Shown: in pieces, positions 8,922-17,217 of the stretch | Numbering within the stretch: the first letter of the stretch is position 1 | Layout of the letters: the number at the start of each line of letters is the position of its first letter | Source: Litorimonas sp963972195 | GTDB taxonomy: Bacteria > Pseudomonadota > Alphaproteobacteria > Caulobacterales > Maricaulaceae | Assembly (NCBI GenBank): GCA_963972195.1 | Contig: CAXATH010000012.1 | Location: 30,018 to 94,017, forward strand | Direction of reading: 5' to 3' | Length of the DNA stretch: 64,000 nt | The notes under the pieces: generated by a model | The model's database searches: none | Told to the model about the DNA's origin: nothing | What the model saw: the letters and a program-made list of their open reading frames with translations, nothing else | Made by a program: the position numbers and the translations under genes

Positions 8922-9605
8922 CTAAAGCCCATTACTAATTTTCAAAGCTTTTAAGCCGTTCGCCCGTCCCACTTCGCCTATGCCCGGAATGTCTTCAAAA
9001 GAAAGCTCCTGTAAGGGCTTTGGCATCATAGTCGGATGCCAGATCGTTGTGCCGTTCGGTTTGTCCATTTTGCAGGCAATCTTGGCAAGATGTCGATTGG
9101 CACCAAATCCGATGGAGCAGGTGATATGAGGGCCGACACCTTCGGAGATCGCTTTTTTGATTTTCAAAGAGAGCCCTTCAGGGTCCCGAATATCACGAGG
9201 GCCCAGCTTGCAACATAACTCATCAATCGATTTGACGGCTTCAACCGGAATGACGCTGTTAATCTCGGCGAGCAGGGCGTTATGAGCGCGGCGGTATAAA
9301 TCCGGACTTTGGCATTGCAGGATTAAATCCGGACAGATTTTCCGGGCCTCAGTCAGGCGCATCACATTCTTCACACCCCGCGCTTTGGCTTCTTTTGAAC
9401 ACGCAATCACAACCGTATGAACGGTTCCGTCAAAGGGGACGATTCCGACAGGCTTACCTCGAAGCGCAGGTCTGGCCTGTTGTTCCACAGAGGCAAAAAA
9501 CCCGTCAAAGTCGAGATAGAGCCTTTCAATCGTATCTGGTTTTCGCATTTTTTGTCCGTCGGTAAGGTGGACGACAGAAAAGAACGAAAGCGGAACATTA
9601 GTCAA
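8922..9605 (-). pseudogene. C-terminally truncated Y-family DNA polymerase (DinB/UmuC-like)
   Basis: This fragment covers the palm and part of the thumb of a translesion polymerase. The first catalytic acidic motif is LYLDFDGFFASVEQ and the second is KSIDELCC. The helix-hairpin-helix segment DIPGIGEVG follows CSIGFGANRHLAKIACKMDKPNG. The frame stops about 15 residues after that helix, so the rest of the thumb and the little-finger domain are missing (full enzymes are usually 350-430 residues). ATG 9605 is the first start, and ATG 9548 gives the more family-like N-terminus. The truncation lies 17 bp from the end of the lig operon, so it may mark a deletion or insertion junction. Confidence 0.8.
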
Positions 9606-9704
9606 GCGGATTAAGGATAATATTCCTATTTAGGCGGGGGATAAGTTTAAACTTTCGACAATCTTCGAAGAACTATTGGCTGAAAGACTGGACTTGCTTG
9701 AAAA

Positions 9705-9768
9705 TCACGTTTTTCACGGATCGTCACTCTAGTTCACGGAATATCACGAAACCTCACGCGAATTCACG
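9705..9768 (+). repeat. Seven-unit TCACG array on a 10-bp helical phase upstream of traG
   Basis: TCACG (once TCACT) occurs at 9705, 9714, 9724, 9734, 9744, 9754 and 9764. The steps are 9 bp once and exactly 10 bp five times, so all units face nearly the same side of the helix. The flanks vary, with A/T often before the pentamer. The array lies in the 234-bp gap between the divergent truncated polymerase and traG. It resembles an iteron set or a multi-subunit regulator site. No relaxase or replication gene lies next to it. Confidence 0.8.
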
Positions 9769-9839
9769 ATTTTGGAACTAGACCAAAAATCTCTTTTTCT
9801 GACAGCCTAAGTCCAATCACTCTCGAAGGACTAAAGGCA

Positions 9840-11888
9840 ATGTCGCCACAAAATATCTTACTCGGACAAATATTCGTTGTGTTTACGACGATTATTTTGA
9901 CGACTTGGTATGCCACGCAGTGGACCGCGCTTCAGTTTGACTATGACGCTTATCTCGGAACAGGATTCGCAAAGTTTGGCAATCACAAAATTTACGCGCC
10001 TTGGAACCTCTTTAAATGGTGGTATCAATTTGATGCCTACGCCCCGCATGTCTTCTCACGGGGAGGTCAGATTTCAGCGGGAGGCGGGGTTCTCGGTATT
10101 TGCTTTGCCGTTATTGGCTCTGTCCTGAGAGGGCGTTCGTCTAAAACGCTAAATACATTTGGGTCATCCCGATGGGCCACGTCTAAGCAAATGAAGCAAG
10201 TTGGTTTATTCAAAGAGCAAGGCGTTTTCCTGGGCCGCAATAAATCAGACTATATCCGACATGACGGACCGGAGCATGTCATAGCTATTGCGCCGACCCG
10301 CTCCGGGAAAGGGGTTGGCCTCGTCATTCCAACGCTTCTGTCCTGGACAGAGAGCGCCGTAATTCATGATATTAAAGGCGAGAATTGGCAGTTAACCTCT
10401 GGATGGAGATCGAGCTTCTCGCATTGCCTCTTATTTGATCCGACCAATGCGTCGAGCGCAAAATATAATCCACTTCTAGAAGTCCGCAAAGGCGTCAATG
10501 AAGTCCGGGACGTTCAAAACATCGCGGATATCCTGGTGGATCCTGAAGGCATGCTGGAGCGCCGGAGCCATTGGGAGAAAACGGCGCATAGCCTCCTTGT
10601 CGGCGCAATTCTTCACATCCTCTACGCGGAGCGCGATAAAACGCTGGCCCGCGTGGCCTCATTCCTCTCTGATCCGAACCGGTCTTCCGAAAAGACGCTT
10701 CGGGTCATGATGAAAACCAATCATCTCGGCGACCGGAAAACGGCAAAAGTCCACCCGGTGGTCGCACAAGCAGCGCGTGAACTCCTCAATAAATCTGAAA
10801 ACGAGCGCTCAGGTGTTTTATCAACGGCTATGAGCTTTCTCGGTCTTTACCGGGATCCCACGGTCGCCGAGGTGACTTCGAAATGTGATTGGCGAATTGC
10901 CGATCTGATAAACGCGGATAAGCCTGTCTCGCTTTATCTTGTCATACCTCCGTCTGACATATCGCGCACAAAGCCTTTAATCCGGTTGATCCTCAACCAG
11001 ATTGGCCGTCGCCTTACCGAAGAGCTGGTTGTGTCAGGTGAGAGCCAGCCCAAGCGGCAACTCTTGCTTATGCTGGACGAGTTTCCGGCATTGGGACGTT
11101 TGGACTTTTTTGAAAGCTCACTGGCCTTTATGGCGGGCTATGGTTTGCGGGCTTTTCTGATCGCGCAATCTCTCAACCAGATTGAAAAAGCTTACGGCCC
11201 GAATAATTCTATTCTCGATAATTGCCATGTGCGGGTTGCCTTTGCCACAAATGATGAACGCACCGCCAAACGCCTTTCTGACGCTATTGGCAGCACAACC
11301 GAAATGCGGGCCATGCGCAATTATGCGGGTCACCGTCTTGCCCCATGGCTATCGCATGTCATGGTCTCCCGCCAGGAAACCGCGCGCCAGCTCATCACGC
11401 CCGGTGAGATCATGCAATTACCTGCCAATGAGCAGCTTATACTGCTCTCAGGGTTCGCCCCCATAAAAGCTCAAAAGGTCCGTTATTATAAGGACAAGAA
11501 TTTCACAGGCCGTGTCGTCAATTCTCCCCAACTCACCCCAAAGGGCCCGGGCGATTTACCCCCTTCTGCGCCTTGCGCCTGGGGTGAGGTGACACGGTCT
11601 GTGGATGACCGGCTATATCAAGACACACAGGACGATGAGCGGCTCAAAACGAACCCGACTTCAGATGATACAGTAGTGGAAGAAGCGGGCGGCAAGGACC
11701 GCATCCCGGAATTGGATAGTCCTGAGAACTCTCACTTCCGGAACGACACAGAAGAGAAGTCGCCCTCCATAGCAGAGGATGATGATTTGGGCGCCTCTAT
11801 CAAACTCGGCGAGTTTGTCAGAGGCCCGTCACAACTGGCCCGCGCCCATGACCTGACCCGAAGCACTGATATAGATTTGGGAATGTAA
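9840..11888 (+). CDS. traG: Type IV coupling protein TraG/VirD4
   Basis: This inner-membrane ATPase links the relaxosome to the mating pore and drives DNA into the type IV channel. It is 682 residues long with two hydrophobic N-terminal stretches (about 5-22 and 80-100). The Walker A motif APTRSGKGVG lies near residue 150 and Walker B LLLMLDEFPALG near 407. Both match RP4 TraG-type proteins. The C-terminal 120 residues are polar and poorly conserved. It opens the conjugation operon; the RHH gene starts 2 bp after its stop. The TCACG array lies 70 bp upstream and may control it. Confidence 0.95.
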   Translation: MSPQNILLGQIFVVFTTIILTTWYATQWTALQFDYDAYLGTGFAKFGNHKIYAPWNLFKWWYQFDAYAPHVFSRGGQISAGGGVLGICFAVIGSVLRGRSSKTLNTFGSSRWATSKQMKQVGLFKEQGVFLGRNKSDYIRHDGPEHVIAIAPTRSGKGVGLVIPTLLSWTESAVIHDIKGENWQLTSGWRSSFSHCLLFDPTNASSAKYNPLLEVRKGVNEVRDVQNIADILVDPEGMLERRSHWEKTAHSLLVGAILHILYAERDKTLARVASFLSDPNRSSEKTLRVMMKTNHLGDRKTAKVHPVVAQAARELLNKSENERSGVLSTAMSFLGLYRDPTVAEVTSKCDWRIADLINADKPVSLYLVIPPSDISRTKPLIRLILNQIGRRLTEELVVSGESQPKRQLLLMLDEFPALGRLDFFESSLAFMAGYGLRAFLIAQSLNQIEKAYGPNNSILDNCHVRVAFATNDERTAKRLSDAIGSTTEMRAMRNYAGHRLAPWLSHVMVSRQETARQLITPGEIMQLPANEQLILLSGFAPIKAQKVRYYKDKNFTGRVVNSPQLTPKGPGDLPPSAPCAWGEVTRSVDDRLYQDTQDDERLKTNPTSDDTVVEEAGGKDRIPELDSPENSHFRNDTEEKSPSIAEDDDLGASIKLGEFVRGPSQLARAHDLTRSTDIDLGM

Positions 11889-11890
11889 GG

Positions 11891-12406
11891 ATGAAAGATA
11901 ATCTCACTTCCCGTATTCGCGCGCGAATTTCTCCGGAAAATGCGGCCTTGCTAGAGGTCCGGGCGCGAGCTTTGGGACGGAGTAAGTCTCGGGTCATCAA
12001 TGACGCCCTGAAAGCGAGTTTTACCTTTGAGCATGATGATCAAAGGGACGCCCGCATCATTGAAAAGCTGGAGATGATGATACGTCATAATCATCGCCAC
12101 TCGCGCGATCTTAATCTTCATTCTGAAACATTCGCCCTCTTTCTCCATTTTTACTTCACCATGGCGCCTCAAATCTCCGCAGTCGATCGCGACGTCCGGG
12201 CGGCGCGCGGTGTGGGGCTGATGAACCAATTTATCGACCAGCTCGGAGCAAAGATGCGTCAGGGCGGCAAGACGTTTAAGCACGCCTTGTCGGATGTTTT
12301 GGTTTCGGATCAAGATTTCTTCCGGCTTGATGAAATCGAGCTTTTGAAACAACTCCAAGGCAAAAGAGTGTCTGCCCCTGAAAATAAGGCGGCGGCACAT
12401 GTCTAA
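11891..12406 (+). CDS. Ribbon-helix-helix (CopG-like) protein of the trb locus
   Basis: This 171-residue protein has an N-terminal RHH-like segment: SRIRARISPENAALLEVRARALGRSKSRVINDALKAS (split here as an initial beta strand and two helices, residues 5-42). The rest is helical and contains a His-rich stretch MIRHNHRHSRDLNLH. Proteins of this kind are regularly encoded between traG and trbB in alphaproteobacterial conjugative elements and are annotated as CopG-family regulators. It may bind the promoter or transfer origin region. The gene overlaps trbB by 8 bases. Confidence 0.75.
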   Translation: MKDNLTSRIRARISPENAALLEVRARALGRSKSRVINDALKASFTFEHDDQRDARIIEKLEMMIRHNHRHSRDLNLHSETFALFLHFYFTMAPQISAVDRDVRAARGVGLMNQFIDQLGAKMRQGGKTFKHALSDVLVSDQDFFRLDEIELLKQLQGKRVSAPENKAAAHV

Positions 12407-13409
12407 TATTCAAACAACCTCTACCACAGACCGCACGCTGGCAATGCTGCGCACCGCTCTCGGTCCCGTCATTAGGCAAGCGCTGGACGACCCCAAAGTC
12501 ATTGAAATTATGCTCAATCCCGACGGGCGGCTATGGCTGGATAAATTAGGGGAGGGCCGGTTTGATACCGAGAACCGGTTAAGCCCCGAAGAGGCCGAGC
12601 GCGTTGTGAGGCTCGTGGCCAGTCACATCAATCAGGACGTCACCTCGAAAACGCCGATTATCAGCGCAGAACTTCCCGGTCAGGGCGAGCGCTTTGAAGG
12701 CATTTTACCGCCCATTGTCTCAGCGCCGTGTTTTTCGATCCGCAAAGGTGCCGTCTCCGTTTTCACCCTAGAAGATTACGTCAAAGCCGGCAGTTTAAGC
12801 TACGCGCAGTCCGAGGCTTTAAAATATTCGGTTCTATCCCGCCAAAATATCTTGATTGCGGGCGGCACGTCGAGCGGAAAAACGACCCTCGCCAATGCTT
12901 TACTGTCAGAGATATCCGAAACAGGTGACCGGGTTCTTATTCTTGAGGATACGCGCGAGCTTCAATGCAAAGCGGCGGACAGCGTTGCCCTTCGCACCCA
13001 CGGCCAGAACGTCACACTGACGGATCTCGTGCGCTCGACATTAAGGCTGAGGCCTGACCGTATTATCGTCGGCGAAGTTCGCGGTCCGGAAGCGCTTGAT
13101 ATGCTCAAGGCCTGGACGACGGGTCATCCCGGCGGCGTCGCCACAGTTCATGCAAATTCTGCCAAGGCGGCGTTAAGCCGTCTCGAGCAATTGATTTTAG
13201 AGGGCGTGGTGGTCGTGCCGCGATCTTTAATTGCGGAGGCCATCGATGTGATTGTCTTCATTTCCGGACGCGGGTCCAAACGGCGCGTGGAAACTATTCT
13301 TCGCCTCGTTGATGTGACGAAAAACGGCTATCAGTTTGAGCCGCTCACAACTCCGTCCACTTTTCCAAACCTTAGCTTGAACGGAGCAAACTCATGTGCG
13401 GACCTTTAA
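12399..13409 (+). CDS. trbB: Conjugal transfer ATPase TrbB (VirB11 family)
   Basis: This hexameric traffic ATPase sits at the cytoplasmic base of the type IV secretion system. The Walker A motif AGGTSSGKTT lies near residues 154-163. The Asp box LILEDTREL, Walker B-like DRIIVGEVRGPEALDML and the His box TGHPGGVATVHAN follow in the usual VirB11 order. At 336 residues it has the family length. It is followed by trbC, which overlaps its 3' end by 16 bases. Confidence 0.95.
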   Translation: MSNIQTTSTTDRTLAMLRTALGPVIRQALDDPKVIEIMLNPDGRLWLDKLGEGRFDTENRLSPEEAERVVRLVASHINQDVTSKTPIISAELPGQGERFEGILPPIVSAPCFSIRKGAVSVFTLEDYVKAGSLSYAQSEALKYSVLSRQNILIAGGTSSGKTTLANALLSEISETGDRVLILEDTRELQCKAADSVALRTHGQNVTLTDLVRSTLRLRPDRIIVGEVRGPEALDMLKAWTTGHPGGVATVHANSAKAALSRLEQLILEGVVVVPRSLIAEAIDVIVFISGRGSKRRVETILRLVDVTKNGYQFEPLTTPSTFPNLSLNGANSCADL

Positions 13410-13735
13410 CACACGGAAATCTCAATCAGCGGCTCATCTTAGGCGCCGCTTTTATCGCCGGGGTGATGATATTTATGCCCCAAACAGCCCACGCCGCCGG
13501 ATCGGCCATGCCCTGGGAAGGGCCTCTCACCAGTATATTGCAATCCATTGAAGGGCCCGTCGCGAAAATATTTGGAACCATTGCGATTATCATGACGGGT
13601 ATTGGTCTGGCGTTTGGAGATGCGGGCGGCGGAATGCGCAATCTCATCAAAATCGTGTTTGGTCTCTCCATTGCGTTTACGGCGACAAGCTTCTTCCTGT
13701 CCTTCTTCAGCTTTAGCGGCGGCGCGCTCATCTAA
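13394..13735 (+). CDS. trbC: Conjugal transfer pilin TrbC (VirB2 family)
   Basis: This 113-residue precursor of the conjugative pilus subunit starts with a positively charged N-terminus, followed by a signal sequence ending near TAHAAGS (residues 31-37). Two hydrophobic helices follow, around FGTIAIIMTGIGLAFG and IVFGLSIAFTATSFFLSFF, separated by a short GDAGGGMR loop. This is the VirB2/TrbC topology. The stop codon overlaps the ATG of trbD (TAATG), so the two are likely coupled. Confidence 0.88.
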   Translation: MCGPLTHGNLNQRLILGAAFIAGVMIFMPQTAHAAGSAMPWEGPLTSILQSIEGPVAKIFGTIAIIMTGIGLAFGDAGGGMRNLIKIVFGLSIAFTATSFFLSFFSFSGGALI

Positions 13736-14010
13736 TGCCCGAGCCAGCGACATATCAGCTTCCTGAAGGCTTCACTATTCCGGTGCGCCGCTCCTTGACC
13801 GAGCCCATTCTGTTGGGCGGGGTTCCGAGAACCGCCGCGATTTTAAACGGCACCTTGGCGGCGGCATTAGGTCTAGGGCTGCAGCTCTGGGTCTTGGGGC
13901 TTGTTTATTATGTGTGCGCCCACTCGCTTTGTGTCTTTTTGGCCTCGCGGGATCCGCAATTCATGGAAGTTCTGATCCGCCACATTAAACACAAAGCCTA
14001 TCTGTCATGA
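13735..14010 (+). CDS. trbD: Conjugal transfer protein TrbD (VirB3 family)
   Basis: This small inner-membrane protein (91 residues) of the VirB3/TrbD family associates with the VirB4-type ATPase encoded next. It has the typical charged start IPVRRSLTEPILLGGVPR followed by one long hydrophobic region (about residues 38-63) and the conserved FLASRDPQFMEVL segment. It lies between trbC and trbE exactly as in other trb operons. Confidence 0.88.
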   Translation: MPEPATYQLPEGFTIPVRRSLTEPILLGGVPRTAAILNGTLAAALGLGLQLWVLGLVYYVCAHSLCVFLASRDPQFMEVLIRHIKHKAYLS

Positions 14011-14023
14011 GGAGTCTGAAGTG

Positions 14024-16492
14024 ATGAATTTAAACGAATATCAAAAACGTCCGGACTGTTTGGCAGACTATCTGCCTTGGGCAGCTTTGATCGCGCCGGG
14101 CACAGTTCTGAATAAGGATGGCAGTTTTCAACGGACAGCAGAATTTCGCGGCCCTGATCTGGAAAGTTCGACCGAGGAAGAACTAATCGCGACCTGTGCC
14201 AGGCTCAACAATGCGCTGCGCCGGTTTGGGTCGGGCTGGGCCCTTTATTTTGAAGCCGCCCGTATCCCGGCGCGGGACTATCCTGTTTCGGAATTTACCG
14301 ACCCCGCGGCCTGGATCGTTGAGCAGGAGCGAAGAGGGGCGTTCGCGGAAGAAGCCAATAAGCGAACCTTGTTTGAGAGCGTCTATTATTTGACATTCCA
14401 GTTCATTCTGCCGGCGGACAGATCCAGTAAAGCGGAAAGCTGGCTTATCGAAACGCCTGCGGGCGAAAAAGGGGTCTGTGTTCACGACCTTCTGCAAAAC
14501 TTTCTGTCAGAATGTGACCGCTGCTTGGATCTCCTGCAAAGCCAATTTCCAATGGCGAAGTGGCTCGACGATGACGCCACGCTTTCCTATTTGCATTCGG
14601 CGGTTTCGCCGAGCCGTCACTTAATCAAAACCCCGGAAACCCCGGCCTATCTTGACGCTGTTATAGGCGGGGCCGATCTAGTGGGCGGGCTTGTCCCGCA
14701 GCTCGGCGAGCATTCGGTTCATACCCTCACAATCCTTGGATTCCCCAGCGAGACAGTGCCTGGCATATTGGACGAGCTAAATACGCTCGGCTTTTCCTAC
14801 CGCTGGATGACGCGGTTTATTCCGCTTTCAAAAAGAGAAGCGTCGAAGGTCATTACAAAGACGAGGCGCCAGTGGTTTGCCAAACGGAAATCCGTCGTCT
14901 CTCTTCTCAAAGAAGCGTTGATGAATGAAACGACGCCTTTGGTTGACAGCGACGCGGACAATAAAGCGATCGACGCAGACGCCGCTCTACAAGATTTAGG
15001 CGGAGATTATGTCTCTTACGGCTATATGACCACAGCGATTAGCGTGATGGACGAGAATAAGGCGGTGGCCGAAGCCCGGATTAAAGCGGTGGAACGCGTT
15101 ATCAATGGACGCGGGTTTGTCACCATCCATGAAAAGGTCAATGCCGTCGATGCCTGGCTGGGGACGCATCCCGGTAATCCATATGCAAATGTGCGCGTCC
15201 CGTTACTCTCCACATTAAACCTGGCACATATGATACCCTTATCCGCTGTTTGGGCGGGGCCGGAAAGCAATGCGCATTTAAGCGGCGCGCCGCTGCTCTA
15301 TGCGACAACGGAAGCTCATACGCCCTTCCGGCTTGTGACGCATCAAGGAGATGTCGGCCATACACTGGTTGTGGGGCCGACAGGGGCCGGGAAATCCGTC
15401 CTTCTGAACCTGCTCGCCCTTCAGTTTAAACGTTACCCTGAGGCGCAAGTTTTTACCTTTGATAAAGGGGCCTCATCACGGGCCATGGTTGAAGGGCTTG
15501 GCGGTGAGTTTTACGCTCTGGGCGATACGAAAGCGGGGCTCGTTTTTCAGCCTTTGCGCCATATTGATGAAAGCTCCGAAATTGCTTGGGCTCAGGAATG
15601 GGTCGCCGGATTACTCGTCTCCAAAGGGGTGGAGGTGACGCCGGAGATTGAAAATACGCTCTGGTCCGCCTTGCAGAGTCTGGCAAGCGCTCCGAAAGAG
15701 CAAAGAACTCTGACCGGATTGTCTGCGCTAATACAGGACGGCGATCTTCGTCTCGCGCTTAAGCCTTTTACTTTGGCGGGGGCTTACGGACATCTTCTGG
15801 ACGGCAATGAAGACACGCTTGGACAGAGCGCCACTCAAGCTTTCGAAATGGAAGCCTTGATGCATTCCGAAGCGCTGATTGCGCCCGTTCTGACCTATTT
15901 GTTTCATAAGCTTGAAGCGCGCTTTGATGGACGGCCGACCTTTCTGATATTGGACGAGGCGTGGGTATTTCTTGACGATCCCTTATTTGCGGGCCGCATT
16001 CGAGAATGGCTCAAAGTGCTTCGGAAGAAGAATGTCTCTGTTATATTTGCCACGCAATCGCTCGCCGATATTGCGAATAGTCCCATAGCCCCGGCCATCA
16101 TTGAAAGCTGCCTGTCACGAATATTCCTTCCCAATAAGCGGGCCATGGAGCCACAGCAAAAAGAGGCCTATGACCGATTTGGTTTAAACAAGCGACAAGT
16201 CCAAATTATCGCCTCTGCTGCGCCGAAGCGGGAATATTATTTTCAAAGCCAAGGCGGCAACCGACTTTTTGATCTGCAGCTTGGCCCTGTTGCGCTCGCC
16301 TTTTGCGCAGCCGGGTCAGAAAAAGACCACGCCGAGCTCGACCAAATCCTGGATCCCCAAAAACCAGATAACGCCTCTGAAAGTTTTGCCACGAAATGGC
16401 TCCGCTTCAAGGGCCTCGATTGGGCGGCGGATCTGATGGCTACCGAGTTTGAACAAGAGGAGTATGTGCCATGGCTCGACGCCGCCGAATAA
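14024..16492 (+). CDS. trbE: Conjugal transfer ATPase TrbE (VirB4 family)
   Basis: This large ATPase energises pilus assembly and substrate transfer. It is 822 residues long from ATG 14024, which was chosen because AGGAG at 14010-14014 lies 9 bp upstream. GTG 14021 is only 6 bp from it. The Walker A motif VGPTGAGKSVLLNLL lies near residue 450 and Walker B FLILDEAWVFLDD near residue 640. The FATQSLADIANS motif after it is typical of TrbE/VirB4. The 3' end overlaps the start of trbJ by 22 bases. Confidence 0.94.
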   Translation: MNLNEYQKRPDCLADYLPWAALIAPGTVLNKDGSFQRTAEFRGPDLESSTEEELIATCARLNNALRRFGSGWALYFEAARIPARDYPVSEFTDPAAWIVEQERRGAFAEEANKRTLFESVYYLTFQFILPADRSSKAESWLIETPAGEKGVCVHDLLQNFLSECDRCLDLLQSQFPMAKWLDDDATLSYLHSAVSPSRHLIKTPETPAYLDAVIGGADLVGGLVPQLGEHSVHTLTILGFPSETVPGILDELNTLGFSYRWMTRFIPLSKREASKVITKTRRQWFAKRKSVVSLLKEALMNETTPLVDSDADNKAIDADAALQDLGGDYVSYGYMTTAISVMDENKAVAEARIKAVERVINGRGFVTIHEKVNAVDAWLGTHPGNPYANVRVPLLSTLNLAHMIPLSAVWAGPESNAHLSGAPLLYATTEAHTPFRLVTHQGDVGHTLVVGPTGAGKSVLLNLLALQFKRYPEAQVFTFDKGASSRAMVEGLGGEFYALGDTKAGLVFQPLRHIDESSEIAWAQEWVAGLLVSKGVEVTPEIENTLWSALQSLASAPKEQRTLTGLSALIQDGDLRLALKPFTLAGAYGHLLDGNEDTLGQSATQAFEMEALMHSEALIAPVLTYLFHKLEARFDGRPTFLILDEAWVFLDDPLFAGRIREWLKVLRKKNVSVIFATQSLADIANSPIAPAIIESCLSRIFLPNKRAMEPQQKEAYDRFGLNKRQVQIIASAAPKREYYFQSQGGNRLFDLQLGPVALAFCAAGSEKDHAELDQILDPQKPDNASESFATKWLRFKGLDWAADLMATEFEQEEYVPWLDAAE

Positions 16493-17217
16493 AGAAACCC
16501 CTTTTATCGCTCAGTCTCGGAGCTCTATTGGCGCTCGCTCATATTCCGATCGCGCACGCTCAGCTTTTTGGCGGTATTGTCTATGATCCAACCAATTATG
16601 TCCAAAACCTGCAAACCGCCACTCACAATTATACCCAGCTGGTCCGCCAGGCCCAACAGCTTCGCAATGAAGCGAATATGCTCATTAATCAGGCCAAGCA
16701 TCTCTCTAGATTGGACCTGAATTCGGTCAATGAATTGAATCGGATACTCGGCGAAATTGCCTATTTGAACGCCCAGGCCGATAATGTGTCTTATGAAGTC
16801 ACCCGGACACGGCAGCTTTTGAAAGCGTATTATCCGGAAAGCTATGCGGGCCTATCGGAAGCTGAGCTTCTGATGCAGTCAGAAACTCAATTTCAGCTGT
16901 CTGAACGCGCCCATGGGGACGCCATGGTGATGCAGTCCAAGATGGTAGAAAGCCTGCAGCAGGATCGGGACTTGCTCAGTCAGCTGATGAATAAAAGCCA
17001 TGGCTCTATCGGGGAGTTGCAGGCTACCCAATCGACCAATCAGCTAATGGGTTTGCTGCTCAAACAATCCATGCAAGCCCAGCAAATGCAGATTACCCAA
17101 TCAAGATCCGAAAGCCTCGAAGCGACCCGGCAATTGGCGATTGAAAAAGACGCGCGCGCCCGCCGGAAAATATTTATGGGCGCGGCGGACGCAGCTTATA
17201 GCGAAGGCGCGCGCTAA
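16471..17217 (+). CDS. trbJ: Conjugal transfer protein TrbJ (VirB5-like)
   Basis: This 248-residue periplasmic protein of the TrbJ/VirB5 group is likely a minor pilus-tip component. A clear signal peptide runs from the RRRRIKK start through a hydrophobic core to AHAQ (cleavage near residue 30). The mature part opens with the family motif GGIVYDPTNYVQNL and is mostly helical and Gln-rich (QAQQLRNEANMLINQAKHL). The stop codon TAA shares a base with the ATG of trbL. Confidence 0.9.
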   Translation: MARRRRIKKPLLSLSLGALLALAHIPIAHAQLFGGIVYDPTNYVQNLQTATHNYTQLVRQAQQLRNEANMLINQAKHLSRLDLNSVNELNRILGEIAYLNAQADNVSYEVTRTRQLLKAYYPESYAGLSEAELLMQSETQFQLSERAHGDAMVMQSKMVESLQQDRDLLSQLMNKSHGSIGELQATQSTNQLMGLLLKQSMQAQQMQITQSRSESLEATRQLAIEKDARARRKIFMGAADAAYSEGAR

